Shown here in pieces: positions 34,615-46,500 of a DNA stretch of 64,000 nt. The notes under the pieces were generated by a model. That model saw nothing but the letters and a program-made list of their open reading frames with translations. It searched no databases and was not told the origin of the DNA. A program made the translations under genes and the position numbers. The number at the start of each line of letters is the position of its first letter. Position 1 is the stretch's first letter. The DNA is from Takakia lepidozioides (lineage: Eukaryota > Streptophyta > Takakiopsida > Takakiales > Takakiaceae), in contig CM060731.1 in assembly GCA_030704615.1 (NCBI GenBank), positions 12,834,001 to 12,898,000 on the forward strand. The letters are read 5' to 3'.

Positions 34615-34850
34615 ATGTACTCATAAGACATTCATTGCCGTAGCCTTGTGGCCATTGACCCCACGCCCAGTTTGAGCGGAACACAAAGGGACAAAACCTA
34701 CCTTTGTTAGGGGCCAACGCCGGTAGTAAGACTTACCTTGGAATGGACAATTGATCCAGGTTTTCAGATATCCTCTAGAAATTGTGATTTGCCGAATAAC
34801 TAGACCCCGAAAGGGCCTGGGCTTTTGGAAACATCTCCACTCTCCCCTGT
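34615..34850 (-). repeat. Dispersed repeat (GGCCACAAGGC family), longer copy
   Basis: About 235 bp closely similar to 57320-57625. It includes GTGTTCCGCTCAAACTGGGC and GGTCAATGGCCACAAGGC on the minus strand. Both copies share the end that is left as tiny insertions at 27925 and 52155. It is probably the 3' part of a non-LTR retroposon. Confidence 0.65.
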
Positions 34851-34865
34851 TAGAGGATGGTGGCT

Positions 34866-35471
34866 TCATGTTGAGTAGAACAAATTAGACCAAAAACAAA
34901 AATTACCACCGGTTTCCTCGAGTTGTTCATGGCCAAGAGTCTGTCGACCTTGCAAATTTGGGCTCCAAAGGATCTCCTTGCTCCTGGGGGATGGAACAAC
35001 AGGTGGGGTTGAGACAGAAAGAAATGATACCCTGCTTGACTTAGAGACCTCTTTAAATCCTGCAAAATACATCAGCAGCATTTTCAAAGTTTGCAATGAT
35101 AACTTGGATGGACCATAACTCGAACCACCAAGGGTTCCTATCTGGGTCAAAATTTGGGCTACAACTTTCCTGGTAGGAGGAGGATATTTCAAATGAGCCT
35201 TTATGACCCAGGCTTGTTTTCTTACCCGGGTATAGTTGAAACCTACAATCTTCCATGCCGCGACCTGCTGACATTCTGGAAAACCTGCATCTTCCAGTAG
35301 TGACTTGGAAAACTCCAAGAAGCCAATTTGGGGACAATGCTCTCTTGTCCATTGCTGGGTGGACCAGCTTACGAGCATGTGGTGGACACTAGAGCATTGA
35401 CTAGAAAAAATTAACATTGTGTGTGTGTACTTGTAGGATCTAAATGTCTGCAACCAGAACACTCTAACCAC
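34866..35471 (-). other. Unrecognised 201-codon open frame, probably transposon-derived
   Basis: A long minus-strand frame next to LINE ORF1 fragments, with LEDAGFPECQQVAAWKIVGF and KEVSKSSRVSFLSVSTPPVV. I do not recognise a domain. A second overlapping frame (35352-35053) is also open. Its location at the end of the LINE cluster suggests a gag-like or ORF1-like protein. Confidence 0.3.
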
Positions 35472-35479
35472 CTCATGGA

Positions 35480-37173
35480 CTAAGCTTTTGCTGTCGAGAA
35501 GGGCAAAAAGGGATCATTGTACAGTGCTTGCCATACATACCAAGTCAGGAAAGCATATTATGCTACAATAGCCAAAAGTAAACAACCAGAGTCATTGTAG
35601 AGGACCGAGACATTCATAAAATAGAGAAATCCTTGACTGTTGACAAATATCTGATGAGCAGTGTGCATGATGAAAGTGATAGCACAATCTTCTTTGGCCT
35701 TGGCTAAAGCTGCTGCCACCACCTGCGTACACATCAGCCCAGGTCCCTTCCTCTCAACATATTCTTTTGCACTCCCTTCTTTTTATCCTTATTCACTTGA
35801 GCACTAGATCTCTGTCCAGCAACATGGTGTCCTTTTTCTGTACTTTTTAGTTATGGTTACTGATTTGTACACATGATTTCAAGACATTCTGTGAAATGTG
35901 TAACCCCAACACCCATCTGGAAAGGCTTGGTGGCTGCTGGTAGGATTTTCAGAATTGATCTATTGTGTCAAAATCTATCCCAGTTCAAACTGCTGCTAAT
36001 TGGTGACCCATGAATATACACCAGTCTTGCTACATTCAGGTCAATTACAGGAAAAGCCAAGCTTTTCATCATCAGCCTGATAGGATTGCACATCCCTGGG
36101 CCATTCAACCAACTATCGCTTAGTTAACCCATCTACCGAGTAGGGATTTATCTGTCCCAAATGCTTGAGACAACGCCACCGATCACCATTTTCTTATTAT
36201 CAATTGAAAGCCGCATAAAAAGCCAATCCACGCGCATCCTACGCTTTCTCGGCAGCCTAACAGTACCACCTAACAGGAAAAACTCCTATTCCAGTGCACT
36301 TACAGCTACAGGAAGCACATCCCCAGCGTTCCAAATGCTAAGACCGCAACCCTGCACTTTCCACGCTCCAGGGCCTGTCTCATCGTTCTTTCTGTCAATG
36401 TCGCACATCCGCCAGCTTGCTGGAGTGCCTTGTTGAAGTCGTGGAACTTCTCTACCACTGACAACTAACGAAAGAATTTACTGCATACATATATGCAATT
36501 TGGGTTGTAAAGGGCTCAGGTTTTGGAGTGAGGGTTTATGTTCGGTGTTTTTGCCATAGCGTAAGGGAGAGTGAGACGAGAGATTTCGAGCAACCAGGGT
36601 ACAGAAAGGCAGGCACCATGGATTGCCATGAGCGCTTTCTTTCTCTCTCATGTCTGGGGGCATGAAATGGTATGACAAAACTTCCCACCACCAAAAAATT
36701 GAATCTCTTGAGAGAAGAGTACGCATTCCTGTTCTACCTTCCTCGAGTAACACCTCTAATCTCTTACAAGAGTGATGACGATGGTTTGCAAACTCAAATG
36801 ATCGCCATATTTACAGGAATGATCACGAACACTATCTAATGTTGGTCTAAAAGTCTAACTTAACACACGAAGGGGGAGACCCAGTTTGCCTATGCGTGAT
36901 CTAAAATCGGTCCACTAATTTCTTTTGCTTTGTGATTTCTTCTGGCCGCGATCCCGTCCGCTTGTCGGAACTGGCCCCCTTCCCTCAAGTGGGTGGTTCA
37001 AGGGGGAAAAAATAATCGTAGCCCTGGCCTGGGCTCAAATGCTTGGAGCACTACTTGGCATGCCTGGACTTTGTTGAGACCTTCCCTCTCTCAAATTAGG
37101 CTACAAGTGTTGCGGAATTAGGGTTTCTCTGTCATATGTTGTGGGTGTGTGTGTGTGTGCGCGAGAGAGAGAG
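35480..37173. other. Intergenic region upstream of CDC123
   Basis: No coding exon is recognised. The final 30 bases before the start codon are a (GT)n then (GA)n tract (37143-37173), probably in the 5' leader. Confidence 0.5.
37143..37173 (+). repeat. (GT)n-(GA)n tract ending at the CDC123 start codon
   Basis: GTGTGTGTGTGTGCGCGAGAGAGAGAG runs directly into the ATG at 37174. GA-rich leaders are common in plants and can bind GAGA-type factors, but any effect is inference. Confidence 0.6.
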
Positions 37174-38744
37174 ATGAGGGAGGCAGATGTACTGCGGTGC
37201 CAGATTCAGGAATGGTACCCACGGTTTCGAAGGCACTCAATCCGAACTCTGATACACCCACTACCCGAGAGCTTTGTCTCCTTCCTTCTGCAGGACGGTC
37301 TGTTTCTTCCCCGGGAAAGCGATGCCATGCCCTCGCGCACACGGGTATTTCACTCCCCCTTCATCATTTGAAACTTTGGTTGGATACGAAGATTACACCT
37401 TCACTTCATTGAGGACGAAAGACCATTTCTATGTAAAAGCGAATGAAATCCAGTAGTAACAATAGTTTTTGGGTACAGGTTCAGAACAGTCAATTGCAAG
37501 CAGAGGACTATTCCCACTGGGATGAAGAAGATGATGAAACCGATGAACCTGAATTCCCGTCATTTCCAGGCCTCGAGGCCCAGGTACGGGCATCAATAGA
37601 AACTCTGGGAGGCTCAGTATTTCCAAAGCTGAATTGGAGCGCTCCAAAGGACACGCCTTGGATTAGCCCATCTGGGAGTCTAAAATGCCAGAATTTTGGA
37701 GAAATTTCTCTCCTTTTAAAGGCATCTGATAACGTGGTCCATGACCTTTGCCATGCCTTCGATTCTTGCGATGATAAAAGCACAGAGAAGCCCTCACAAG
37801 TGGTCTTAGCCCTTCGGAAGTGGTATGATTTGAGGCCAGAGATGGAGTTTCGGGGATTTGTACGAGGTAATATTTTGGTTGGAATCTGCCAGAGAGAGGT
37901 GACTGGGTTTTATGCAACGTTGCTTGGAAAAGAGGAAGAAATTGAGCAGGCCATCGCTGACTTCTTTGTGGAGAATATTAGTTATGAGTTTGGAGGGGAG
38001 GACTACACATTTGACTGTTATGTGACGAAGGATTGGAGGATAAAACTGTTGGATTTCAATCCGTGGGGGTGCTCCACCCTTTCCCTTTTGTTTTCATGGG
38101 AGGATTTGGAAGGAACCTACACCCAGGTTTTGGAGAGAGTGCAACAGAATCACTGGATTGATGACGATAAGGAGCCAGAGATTCCAATTCAGGAGAGGAA
38201 GGCAAGCGGGAAGGTAGATGTGAGTTCAGATTCTCTGAGTGAAGGACTAGAGGGAGTGATTCTTCAAGAGACTTGTGTCCAAGGAACACTGGACAAAACA
38301 ATGAGGACAAGAGCCAACCTCCGAAGCTTCGCTGTATCTGAATCTGAAAGGGAAACTCTAGAGAGTCCAAAACCCCCCCATGACACTGGGTACTTGAGAG
38401 ATGACAAAATATGGACACACAGTGAAGGAGGAGAGATTGTGACCCCTTCTGAGTTAACTGCAACAACTAATAATGGGTCGGGTTTGTTCGAAAGCAGGCC
38501 AGAGTCGACTCTGGAGACCATATCGCTTCAAAAGTTTGCAAGCTTTTTGCATTTACGGGAGGAAGGTTATAGAGTAGAATTGCGCATTGTAAAAAGTGAA
38601 GGTCTAGTGCAGCCAGGGTTGCGGGTGGGTACCGGAGTGCCCATTGATTTTGTCAACCAAGGGGCCTGGGAGAACATCATAAGGAGGGCGAGGGAGGAGG
38701 AGGCTCGAGAACAACTGAGGGAGAGAGCAGTTGCTGGTGGTTGA
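37174..38744 (+). CDS. CDC123: CDC123/D123 ATP-grasp family protein, eIF2 assembly factor
   Basis: Exons 37174-37344 and 37479-38744 join in phase 0 to 478 residues. The N-terminus CQIQEWYPRFRRHSIRTLIHPLPESF is diagnostic. The ATP-grasp core follows: WSAPKDTPWISPSGSLKC, VLALRKWYDLRPEMEFRGFVR, DYTFDCYVTKDWRIKLLDFNPWG (DFN as metal-binding residues) and LLFSWEDLEG. CDC123 loads the gamma subunit during eIF2 assembly and so supports translation initiation in the cytosol. The protein is longer than the usual 330-360 residues. An acidic, Ser/Glu/Lys-rich insert of roughly 120 residues separates HWIDDDKEPEIPI from the C-terminal LRIVKSEGLVQPGLRVGTGV block. The C-terminal tail is arginine/glutamate-rich. 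No frame break is seen. Confidence 0.9.
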
Positions 38745-40533
38745 GGTCCCAGAAACTGGTTGGAGGCCAAAGAGGGAGTGGGAGAGAGAGCTATGTACTT
38801 GGTCCGTTTGCTCCTAATGTTGGATATGACGCACCTTGACCATGCATGCTAGAAACCCTGGTGGAGCTGGCTGTGGGTTTCAATTACCAAGCTGAGGTGA
38901 CATTTGCATAGTTCCCTATTCACACATTACGATGGTCAAGGGGGCATTCAGCCCTGTTGTGATCATATGGAGATGCATGTGCATGCTGATGACAAATCCA
39001 GTCGCAATTTATTGTGTCAATCTTAACCAGCTGCAGAAGAAAATGACCCTCGAAATCGATTAACATGTCATGCCTCATTCTGAGGGGCTATCCCTCTTCA
39101 AAGGTGGCACTTGTAATGGTGCGGAAGATGACCTAATATTTTTCCTTAACAGTGAATTGGTAAGGGACATGGTGGGCTGTTGGTCTTCCTGCTGCTGGGT
39201 GGAGCACATAGGACAATCTCAACATTAGACTTGCAACTGGCTTATCTGTCGAAACCAGAATTCCTCTGTAAGGAGTTTGGCAGCTGATTGACAAAATTTG
39301 AGTAGCATTCATATGCTAGCTCTTGTGGGGAGAGTTGGAGAGAGAGGGATTGTCCCCTACAGCCCTCTGGTTGAGGCTTCTTGGCTGATTTTAAGTCGAG
39401 GTGACCGTCGCAGGTCTCCTTTTTCCTTTCTCTCCGGAGTGCCTGGAAGCCTACCTGCATGATGCATTTCATCTGTTGGTGTCATTTGATGTTTTTGGAA
39501 GTGGTTTGTTGTTCTCTTTCTCTGTTCCATGGAAGCCAATGGAGGTTATTGAGGGTCCAATCAGTAAGGCCACAGTGGAACTGCTGCTCTAGAGTAAGAA
39601 CACACAATGCCTCAGACAAATGACCTCTTGGCCTTATTCACAGAATTTGCTGACTCACAGAGGACTGAGGGATCACCAACATGCCACAAGCCACAAGCCA
39701 CAGTCCCAGGCTAAAGAAACTACTTAGTATGTTACTACCTTTCTACAGTAATGTAACCAAGTGGGTGAAAGGGAAAAGGGATTAAAAAGAAGTCATTCAA
39801 GCTGGGACCCTCCGCTTGTCTTCATAGAACCCCGTACATTCTTCATTTCAAAAAGTATCACAAGTTGAGGTAGTTGTTCAATTTTGGGATTGAGGTAGGA
39901 ATACTAGGAATGACTCTCATGAGCATGCGACTCCACAATACATCAGAAACGACATCTACGAAATTTTTTAATAGATTGTCATTGAACCAGCTAAATGATC
40001 AGATTTTGATTAATTATGATAAAAACATTCAACATGGCTGACGGAAAGTTACAAAAAACTCCTGTGCACACACCAAACACAAGATAGCAGGCCCCATACT
40101 TCTAGTGGCAAAATTCTGGTGAATCATACTGGCGATCTACATGTTTTGTATGTACAGCATAGTAGGATACATTATAGCTAAACAGCGCAGTAGCCGTGAG
40201 GTGAAGTGGCTCTTAGTTAAGCCGGCTTCGGCCGCAGTCTTCTCTCTCTCTCTCTCTCTCAACAGCTGCCTAGAACTGTCAATGCCGTATGCATCAAGCT
40301 ATTGAAGGGAGCACAACTTGCTCATGTTTTGAAGCAATGGGGCTACCCTTTGACCAAGTTCCATCTCTCACTGCAAATCAATTTTGAGAGAACACCATGC
40401 TCTGATTAGAAATCATGCTCTGTGCTTGTGGCAACAATCGTAACCTCCTTTGGGTTCAGATGGAGTAGTTGCTTGAAAAGTGCGCCACTGAAAGGTACAA
40501 ATCTTAGTAAGCATAATACTACCATCAGGCTTT
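38745..40533. other. Region between CDC123 and the polymerase gene 3' end (convergent)
   Basis: This holds the 3' untranslated sequences of two convergent genes. A weak LINE relic (GCCTGGAAGCCTACCTGCATGATG) lies near 39436-39480 and a (TC)n run at 40239-40260. No gene is recognised. Confidence 0.5.
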
Positions 40534-43500
40534 TTAAAACTGGCTGTTTAATTTGGCAAGTGAGCTCAAGAGCTGGACAAGGTTCTGAGGGCATTCATAG
40601 CGCATATAGAAGACTGGGCAAACCCAGTTTGTGCAAAGGATGGGCTGGAAATGGCCTCCCGAATGGCAGCGCATACATTCTGCAAGTGCTCTGGTGAACT
40701 TCTTTTCCTGTTCCCTCACCTCCAGGAAGATTCCATTTGCCGCACTCTGTGCAGCTCCTGCCAGGGCACAATCTTCACACAATGCTGGCTTATCATCTTC
40801 CATAGGTTTCCTGCATTGTGCGAGCCAAATAAGCCACAGACACAGCACAGATCGCACAGCAGCACTCAACAAAAATGAGAATGACAACTTCAGTTTCAGA
40901 TAGTGCTTCCATAAAACTTCGGAAAGAGGAAGATACCGGCAATTGAGGCAGGGGGACTTAGGTCGGAAGAAGCTGCTAACTAAGGCCTGTGTGCGGTGCG
41001 AGGCACTCATTGATGCAGATGGAGGAGGAATGGTGTGGCTGCCAGTGAAGAGCTCTCGCAGCGTTGCTGAATCTGTGACATGCTCCAATATCTACCCCAC
41101 CACAACAATCAAAATTGAACGGGCCTAATCTTAAGAGTGCTCCCATCCTTCCCTTCCCCCTCGCCGACAGCTTATTTTTCCAAATCTGGAAAACCAGCTC
41201 AATCAAGTATCATCACCCTCTGCTATTACAATCAGGTCACCTATATCTCCCTTTTGATACATTTGCAGGAATACTTCATTAACCACTTTAGCATATCCAA
41301 AAGCACTTTAGGGCTGGCTTCAAATCACAAGTGAAACCACCTGTCCACAGGTGAAGAGGCTTTCGCACCTTGGGCCCCCAGCCATTAGTATTCCAATGTG
41401 GCCAAAACACCTCCACAACGACCCCTTCATGCACGTGGCTTACGAAGGAATGAGAATGTTACTCACAGATTCAAGAGGTTTGCGAAGCTTATTCTCAAGA
41501 TAGACATGTGTATTCACTGGTATGCCTCCACTCATGGCATCCACTGGGTCTTCCGCCATGTCATCCTGCCAGTCCCAAGTTAACTTTTGACTCAAGCGTT
41601 TGAAGTACAAATGCATCGTCTGATCTCCAGCCATGTCAGAATTTCTCACTTTATATGAATGGGAGGTGAAGGCCAGTAGCTGCCTTGTGCATACCATAGA
41701 TGCCCCTGAAATTGAAGAGAGTACAGATCTGACCTGAAGTTTGCTAGAGTTGGCAGCCAGGACAAAGGGTATTCGTTCCCCGATATGAAACTGCCGATCA
41801 GGATCTTTGCGTTTCAACCTTATGGCGAGCGCCACATGGGGGCCCCGACCTTCCTCTGCAGTGGATGGACCCCCAGTTTGCTTTTGGGGACTCTTGGTCA
41901 CTGCTGCTAGCCTTGCAATGTCATGGTCATCCACCCTCCAGAGACCCTGCCGTACCCACCTGATTCATTATTGTCATATAAAACCACTGCAATCTGCTTG
42001 GGCTGCTTTGCTGTGCATTCACCTAAGAAGGAAGAACTGAGGAGAAGGGTTAAATAGTGGAAGGGACACGAAATGAAATGAAATGGAATGGTACTTTATA
42101 ACGTCCGCGGAAAGCTCAAAGAGCTTATGGGACAAAATGGAAAAAATATGAGAGAGGAAACACAACCAGCGCCAAAAAAAAGCCCAAAAGCAACTACTGC
42201 TCAAGGGATTGTCTAAGGGTCAAGGCCTCGTGCAGGTAAGCTGCCAAGCATTTCTGATCCTCATAATGGAAGACTTCATTGAGAGATTGAGTTCCGCGGA
42301 ATAGACAGTGGAACCTCCCACAGATCTCATAACATAGAGGGAAATAAAAGTGTTCTTCAGTTTCAATTTCCTGGTTGTGCCCGGTGCAAGCTGGGCATAG
42401 GCGGTCCTCCCGTTGCAGGATTTCCCATCTGCCAGTCTCTATCCGTAGATTGTGGGAGCCCACCCTGAACCGCCCCAATGCCCTCAGGAGGGAAGGAGAT
42501 AAAGGCGCCGAAAGGTAATTAGGCCGCAAGATTCTATCATCAAGGAGAACCAAGAATGTCTCTTGATAGAAATAGAGCTTTGTTGTGAGATCGGGTAGCT
42601 TCCACGTTCTCCTGACATGTAGTTAAGTTCCCTTCTAATGAGTCTGTTGCGATCCTGTTTGGATGTGATTTCCACCCCTTCTGGATTCTCTGGCAATAAT
42701 GAAGCAGTAGAGAGTTCATTGCGCTCAAAAAAATGCAGGGAAGAATGATATATAGTGGGTCCTTGGGAAGTTTTTCTTGAGGCACTCCTAGGCATGCAAG
42801 ATAATTCTCAATCACGTGTTGTCAAAACATATGCCTCTGACTGTTATTTCCAATATGAACGTTTTGGAATCAGAACTTGTGTTACCCCAGTCATCAGCAA
42901 GTCCGAAAGGCTCCACTTGCCCGCAACCAGCCGGCGGATGGCATGCTTACAACTCTCCAAAGCACCCGCCACATCATTCTTCACAAGAATGTCAAAGAGT
43001 GCTTGTTTGCATATTGTGCGTACAAAGCCAGGCACATCCCTTCGTTCAGCTTCAATGCCGCGTACAAACAGAGTGCCTTGGGTGTCCTGGCCCTCACCTG
43101 CCTCACTGCTTCTGGTGAATTGCTTGCCCGCGTACCTATTGACCTGCTCCATGTTAGAGCCAACCTCTCAAATGTGAGAGCGAGTTGCACAGACATTGGA
43201 CTGTTGTTGCCCCTCCAATCAATGAATGAATAGTTTTCAGGTCCACAGGAAACACCACATATCTGCGGCCTCATGTCAAGAGGTGCATACTTGTCGGCTA
43301 AACATCATGACAAAACAGTGTCTCAAAAAGCCCTGCCTTGTACCATAAGTTGATGATTTTGACACCTAGCTTGTCCTCAACTGTACACGAGGGTGGGTTA
43401 GGGAGGGTGCTGAGAGGGTGAATGGTGCCTGCAGCCAGACAAGACATGAACAAAAATATGTTCAATCGTGTCTAATATACTTTTAATCTCTGCTTCTGTT

Positions 43501-46500
43501 TGCAACTTTGTATTGTGAACCACCTATAAATCACATGCACAGACTAAAACTAAAGTGATGTGCACAGAAAACGACCTGAAGCAGCAGGAATGGACACAAT
43601 ACCTGCAAGAAATAGAAGCATTAGTCAGAAATTTCCCCATGTAGCTTTTAAGCTCACAAGTCTTCATGTCTTAGGACCACAAAACACATTCTCCCACACA
43701 CCTTTCTATATATTGACCTACAGGATCAGCTTCTTATGGACTCATTTTCTTAAACTCATCCATAGATTCAGTTGGCCCTGAAAGCTATTTCATGCAAGGG
43801 ACAAACCCTCCAAGCATCCATGAATGGAGTGTGACCAAGACAAACTCGCAAATGCGACATATCTATACAGATATATATTCCAATCAATTCCTAACTGTAT
43901 GAGGTTATAAGCTTCTGAAAATCAAACCTTGAAATTTTCTCTCTGTTTCTCACCGTTCTGGTACCCTTCCATCTAACTTGTTCTTAACACGTTGATAATG
44001 TGAACAGACACAAGCTATAACCCTAATCTACACATGGAAAAAAGACCAGAAAGTAACTGCCAAGGCCTACTACGAACAGCAATGTACCAACATATACAAT
44101 GAATGCCAATCCCCAGTAACATTGATGGGTCCTTACCCGCTCAAATTTAAGGACCATAGGAGAAGGAAAGGCTTGGGACACAATGTCAGCTGCTTGGGTG
44201 CCCAAAGCAATCGCCTCGTCTATACTGGCCCCTTGGAATCGAATAAACACACTGTCAGTCTGAGCATAGATCACTTGTGCCTTCTCAAATGTGCTCCCCA
44301 CAAGCTCTACCGCTCGTTTACATGCAGCTGCCCCCATGCTGCATTCAAATAGAGGGGGTCATTGCCCTTGCAGGGGATGTAGACGCTGTTTATACAGTAT
44401 GATTCATTCATACTCTTCAAACATAGAATACACCTCTATATCTAAGGAGCTCTCCAGCTAGCAGGAGAAAGTTTGAAAAGGTGAGATACAACTCGTTATT
44501 AACTTCAAGAAATTGCACCCTCCAAGTTATATACCTGAGACAAGAGTCAGCCAAGGGCAGCGCCTGCTGGGGCGATGTACCTGCCCCTGTGAATCCATAT
44601 AGAGCATTTGAGCATAGCTGCATCATTAAAAAATCCCCGCCACAATCATCAATGTGCAAACCATTCATATAAGACTATTTACAAGATTTAGAACATCATG
44701 CTTGGCTCAAACTTAAAGAGAGGTTGTAAGCTGTTCTCAAATCTCATCAATACACTATGATGTAAGTTAATGTACTCTCTAGGCATCAACTGTAGCTCAC
44801 ATTGTTTGTAACTTGAAGTACAGATGGGATTTATGATCTACAGTTAGTCGAGGGAAGCACGACTTTCATGTGTAGGATTCCATTGGAGCAGGCCACAAGA
44901 AGTTGTTGTCCACCAGGCGACCAGTCCATGCATGTGATTGGCCCTGGTACCACCACGGCCTACTGACTGTGCTATTTGTGAGCCAGTCAACCCATCACAA
45001 CCACATAGCCTACTCGTTCAACATTACATAGTACTATGTTTCAACTACGGGCTGGAACGGGGTGTACTTCTGGTAATATATCTAACTATCTAGTGCTGAT
45101 ACAACTCAGAAGTTCACTATTTGTCCCCAGAAATTGAGACTCCGCAAGTCAATCCATCCGATGCTTCATAGCTTTTATCTTTAGTCGGCACAGGAAGTGT
45201 TCACCTTCTCACTTCTGATTACTACTTAGATGAGATTGAGCCGCTGCATGTGCACTGTATTAAACATGTACAACAATCAGGTAATGGTCTGGAATTTATT
45301 CTCAGGAACCAATTAACCTTGAGGGCCTTCTGCCTTCCATCCAGGACAGCTCGCTCTTCCATGCTCACATTATCAGCGGTCATTTGATCTCTTGCCTGTT
45401 TCCGCGCCCTGATTAAGGCTCCTATAAATACCACAAACATCCTGTATGAGCAGTGCGGAAGACAGAGTGCAACTTTATAACGTCCACAAGGGGCATAGAG
45501 GGCCCATGGCAGAAAGTATACTGACCAGAAACCACATCTTATTGAAGACCACACCCCTAGTGCCCTTCCAAATGCTGTCCTCAACTCTTCATATCCACTG
45601 TTATTTTGTTTGAGCGAGGTAAAGAAACTGGGGAAGGGGAGGGAGACAGACATACAGAGGTGGACAGTACCACATATACGAGGTAGGATTCCATGGCGGA
45701 GTGATGGCTTCACAAATTGAGCTCCATTTGGGCTGCTTGGACACACATCCAGAAATCCATGGACCAAAATATAAAGAAAGGTATTACTCTGCCTGCTTCT
45801 GAAGCTGTCATTTCCAAAACATTAAAGGCCTAGGAGGCCTCAATATGCCCAGCTGACAGGCATCCCTGCCATATGACTAGTCCATGTTTTTGATAGGCAC
45901 CAAATGGAGTGCAGTACTCCTTTGGTCCCTGAGCCTTCCAATCCAGGAAGAAAAGGCTTGTGAGGGATCCAAGTGAATACCACAGAATAAATTACTTGAT
46001 GCACCAGGCTATAGACATCTGACAAGAAAGTAAAACGCAAAAAGAATGAACCACTGCCAAAGAACTACTCAAGTGTGGGTCAAAGGCAGACTGCCTCAAG
46101 GAGGTAGGCTGCCAGGCAATTTGGATCTTCACAGCTAAAGACCTCAAAAACAAATGGATGGTAGCCAGCACTCACGAGGAGTCTAGAGGCATTCTTGGAT
46201 TCACGGCCTGTCAACTTATCTTGAAGTATTATGCATACTACGGCTCGTAAGAATGAAGTGCAACCACACAGAAACCTTGAAATAAAACCCCTGGAACCCC
46301 ATCCTCTTCTGTGAGTAGTAAGACACTCAAACATGGCCTGAAATTGTAAGCCTTTCACGGCCATTTGAAGGTTGAAGGTTCGTATTTCTTTTCCTAGAGA
46401 TCACAAGCGAGCACCTGGAAATCAAAAGATCATCGGGCAGCGAGCTTGCATCCTCCGGATGTACTAGGGTGGTGTAGCACCTGACAAACAGAGTGCATGG

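Noticed and set aside
45840-46040. A minus-strand frame with DVYSLVHQVI that looked like a ruined polymerase motif A, suggesting a fully dead enzyme
   Set aside because: The true motif A exon was found at 46795-46734 (PVTILDFASLYPSIF), with acceptor, donor and phase matching its neighbours. The 45840-46040 frame does not fit the phases.
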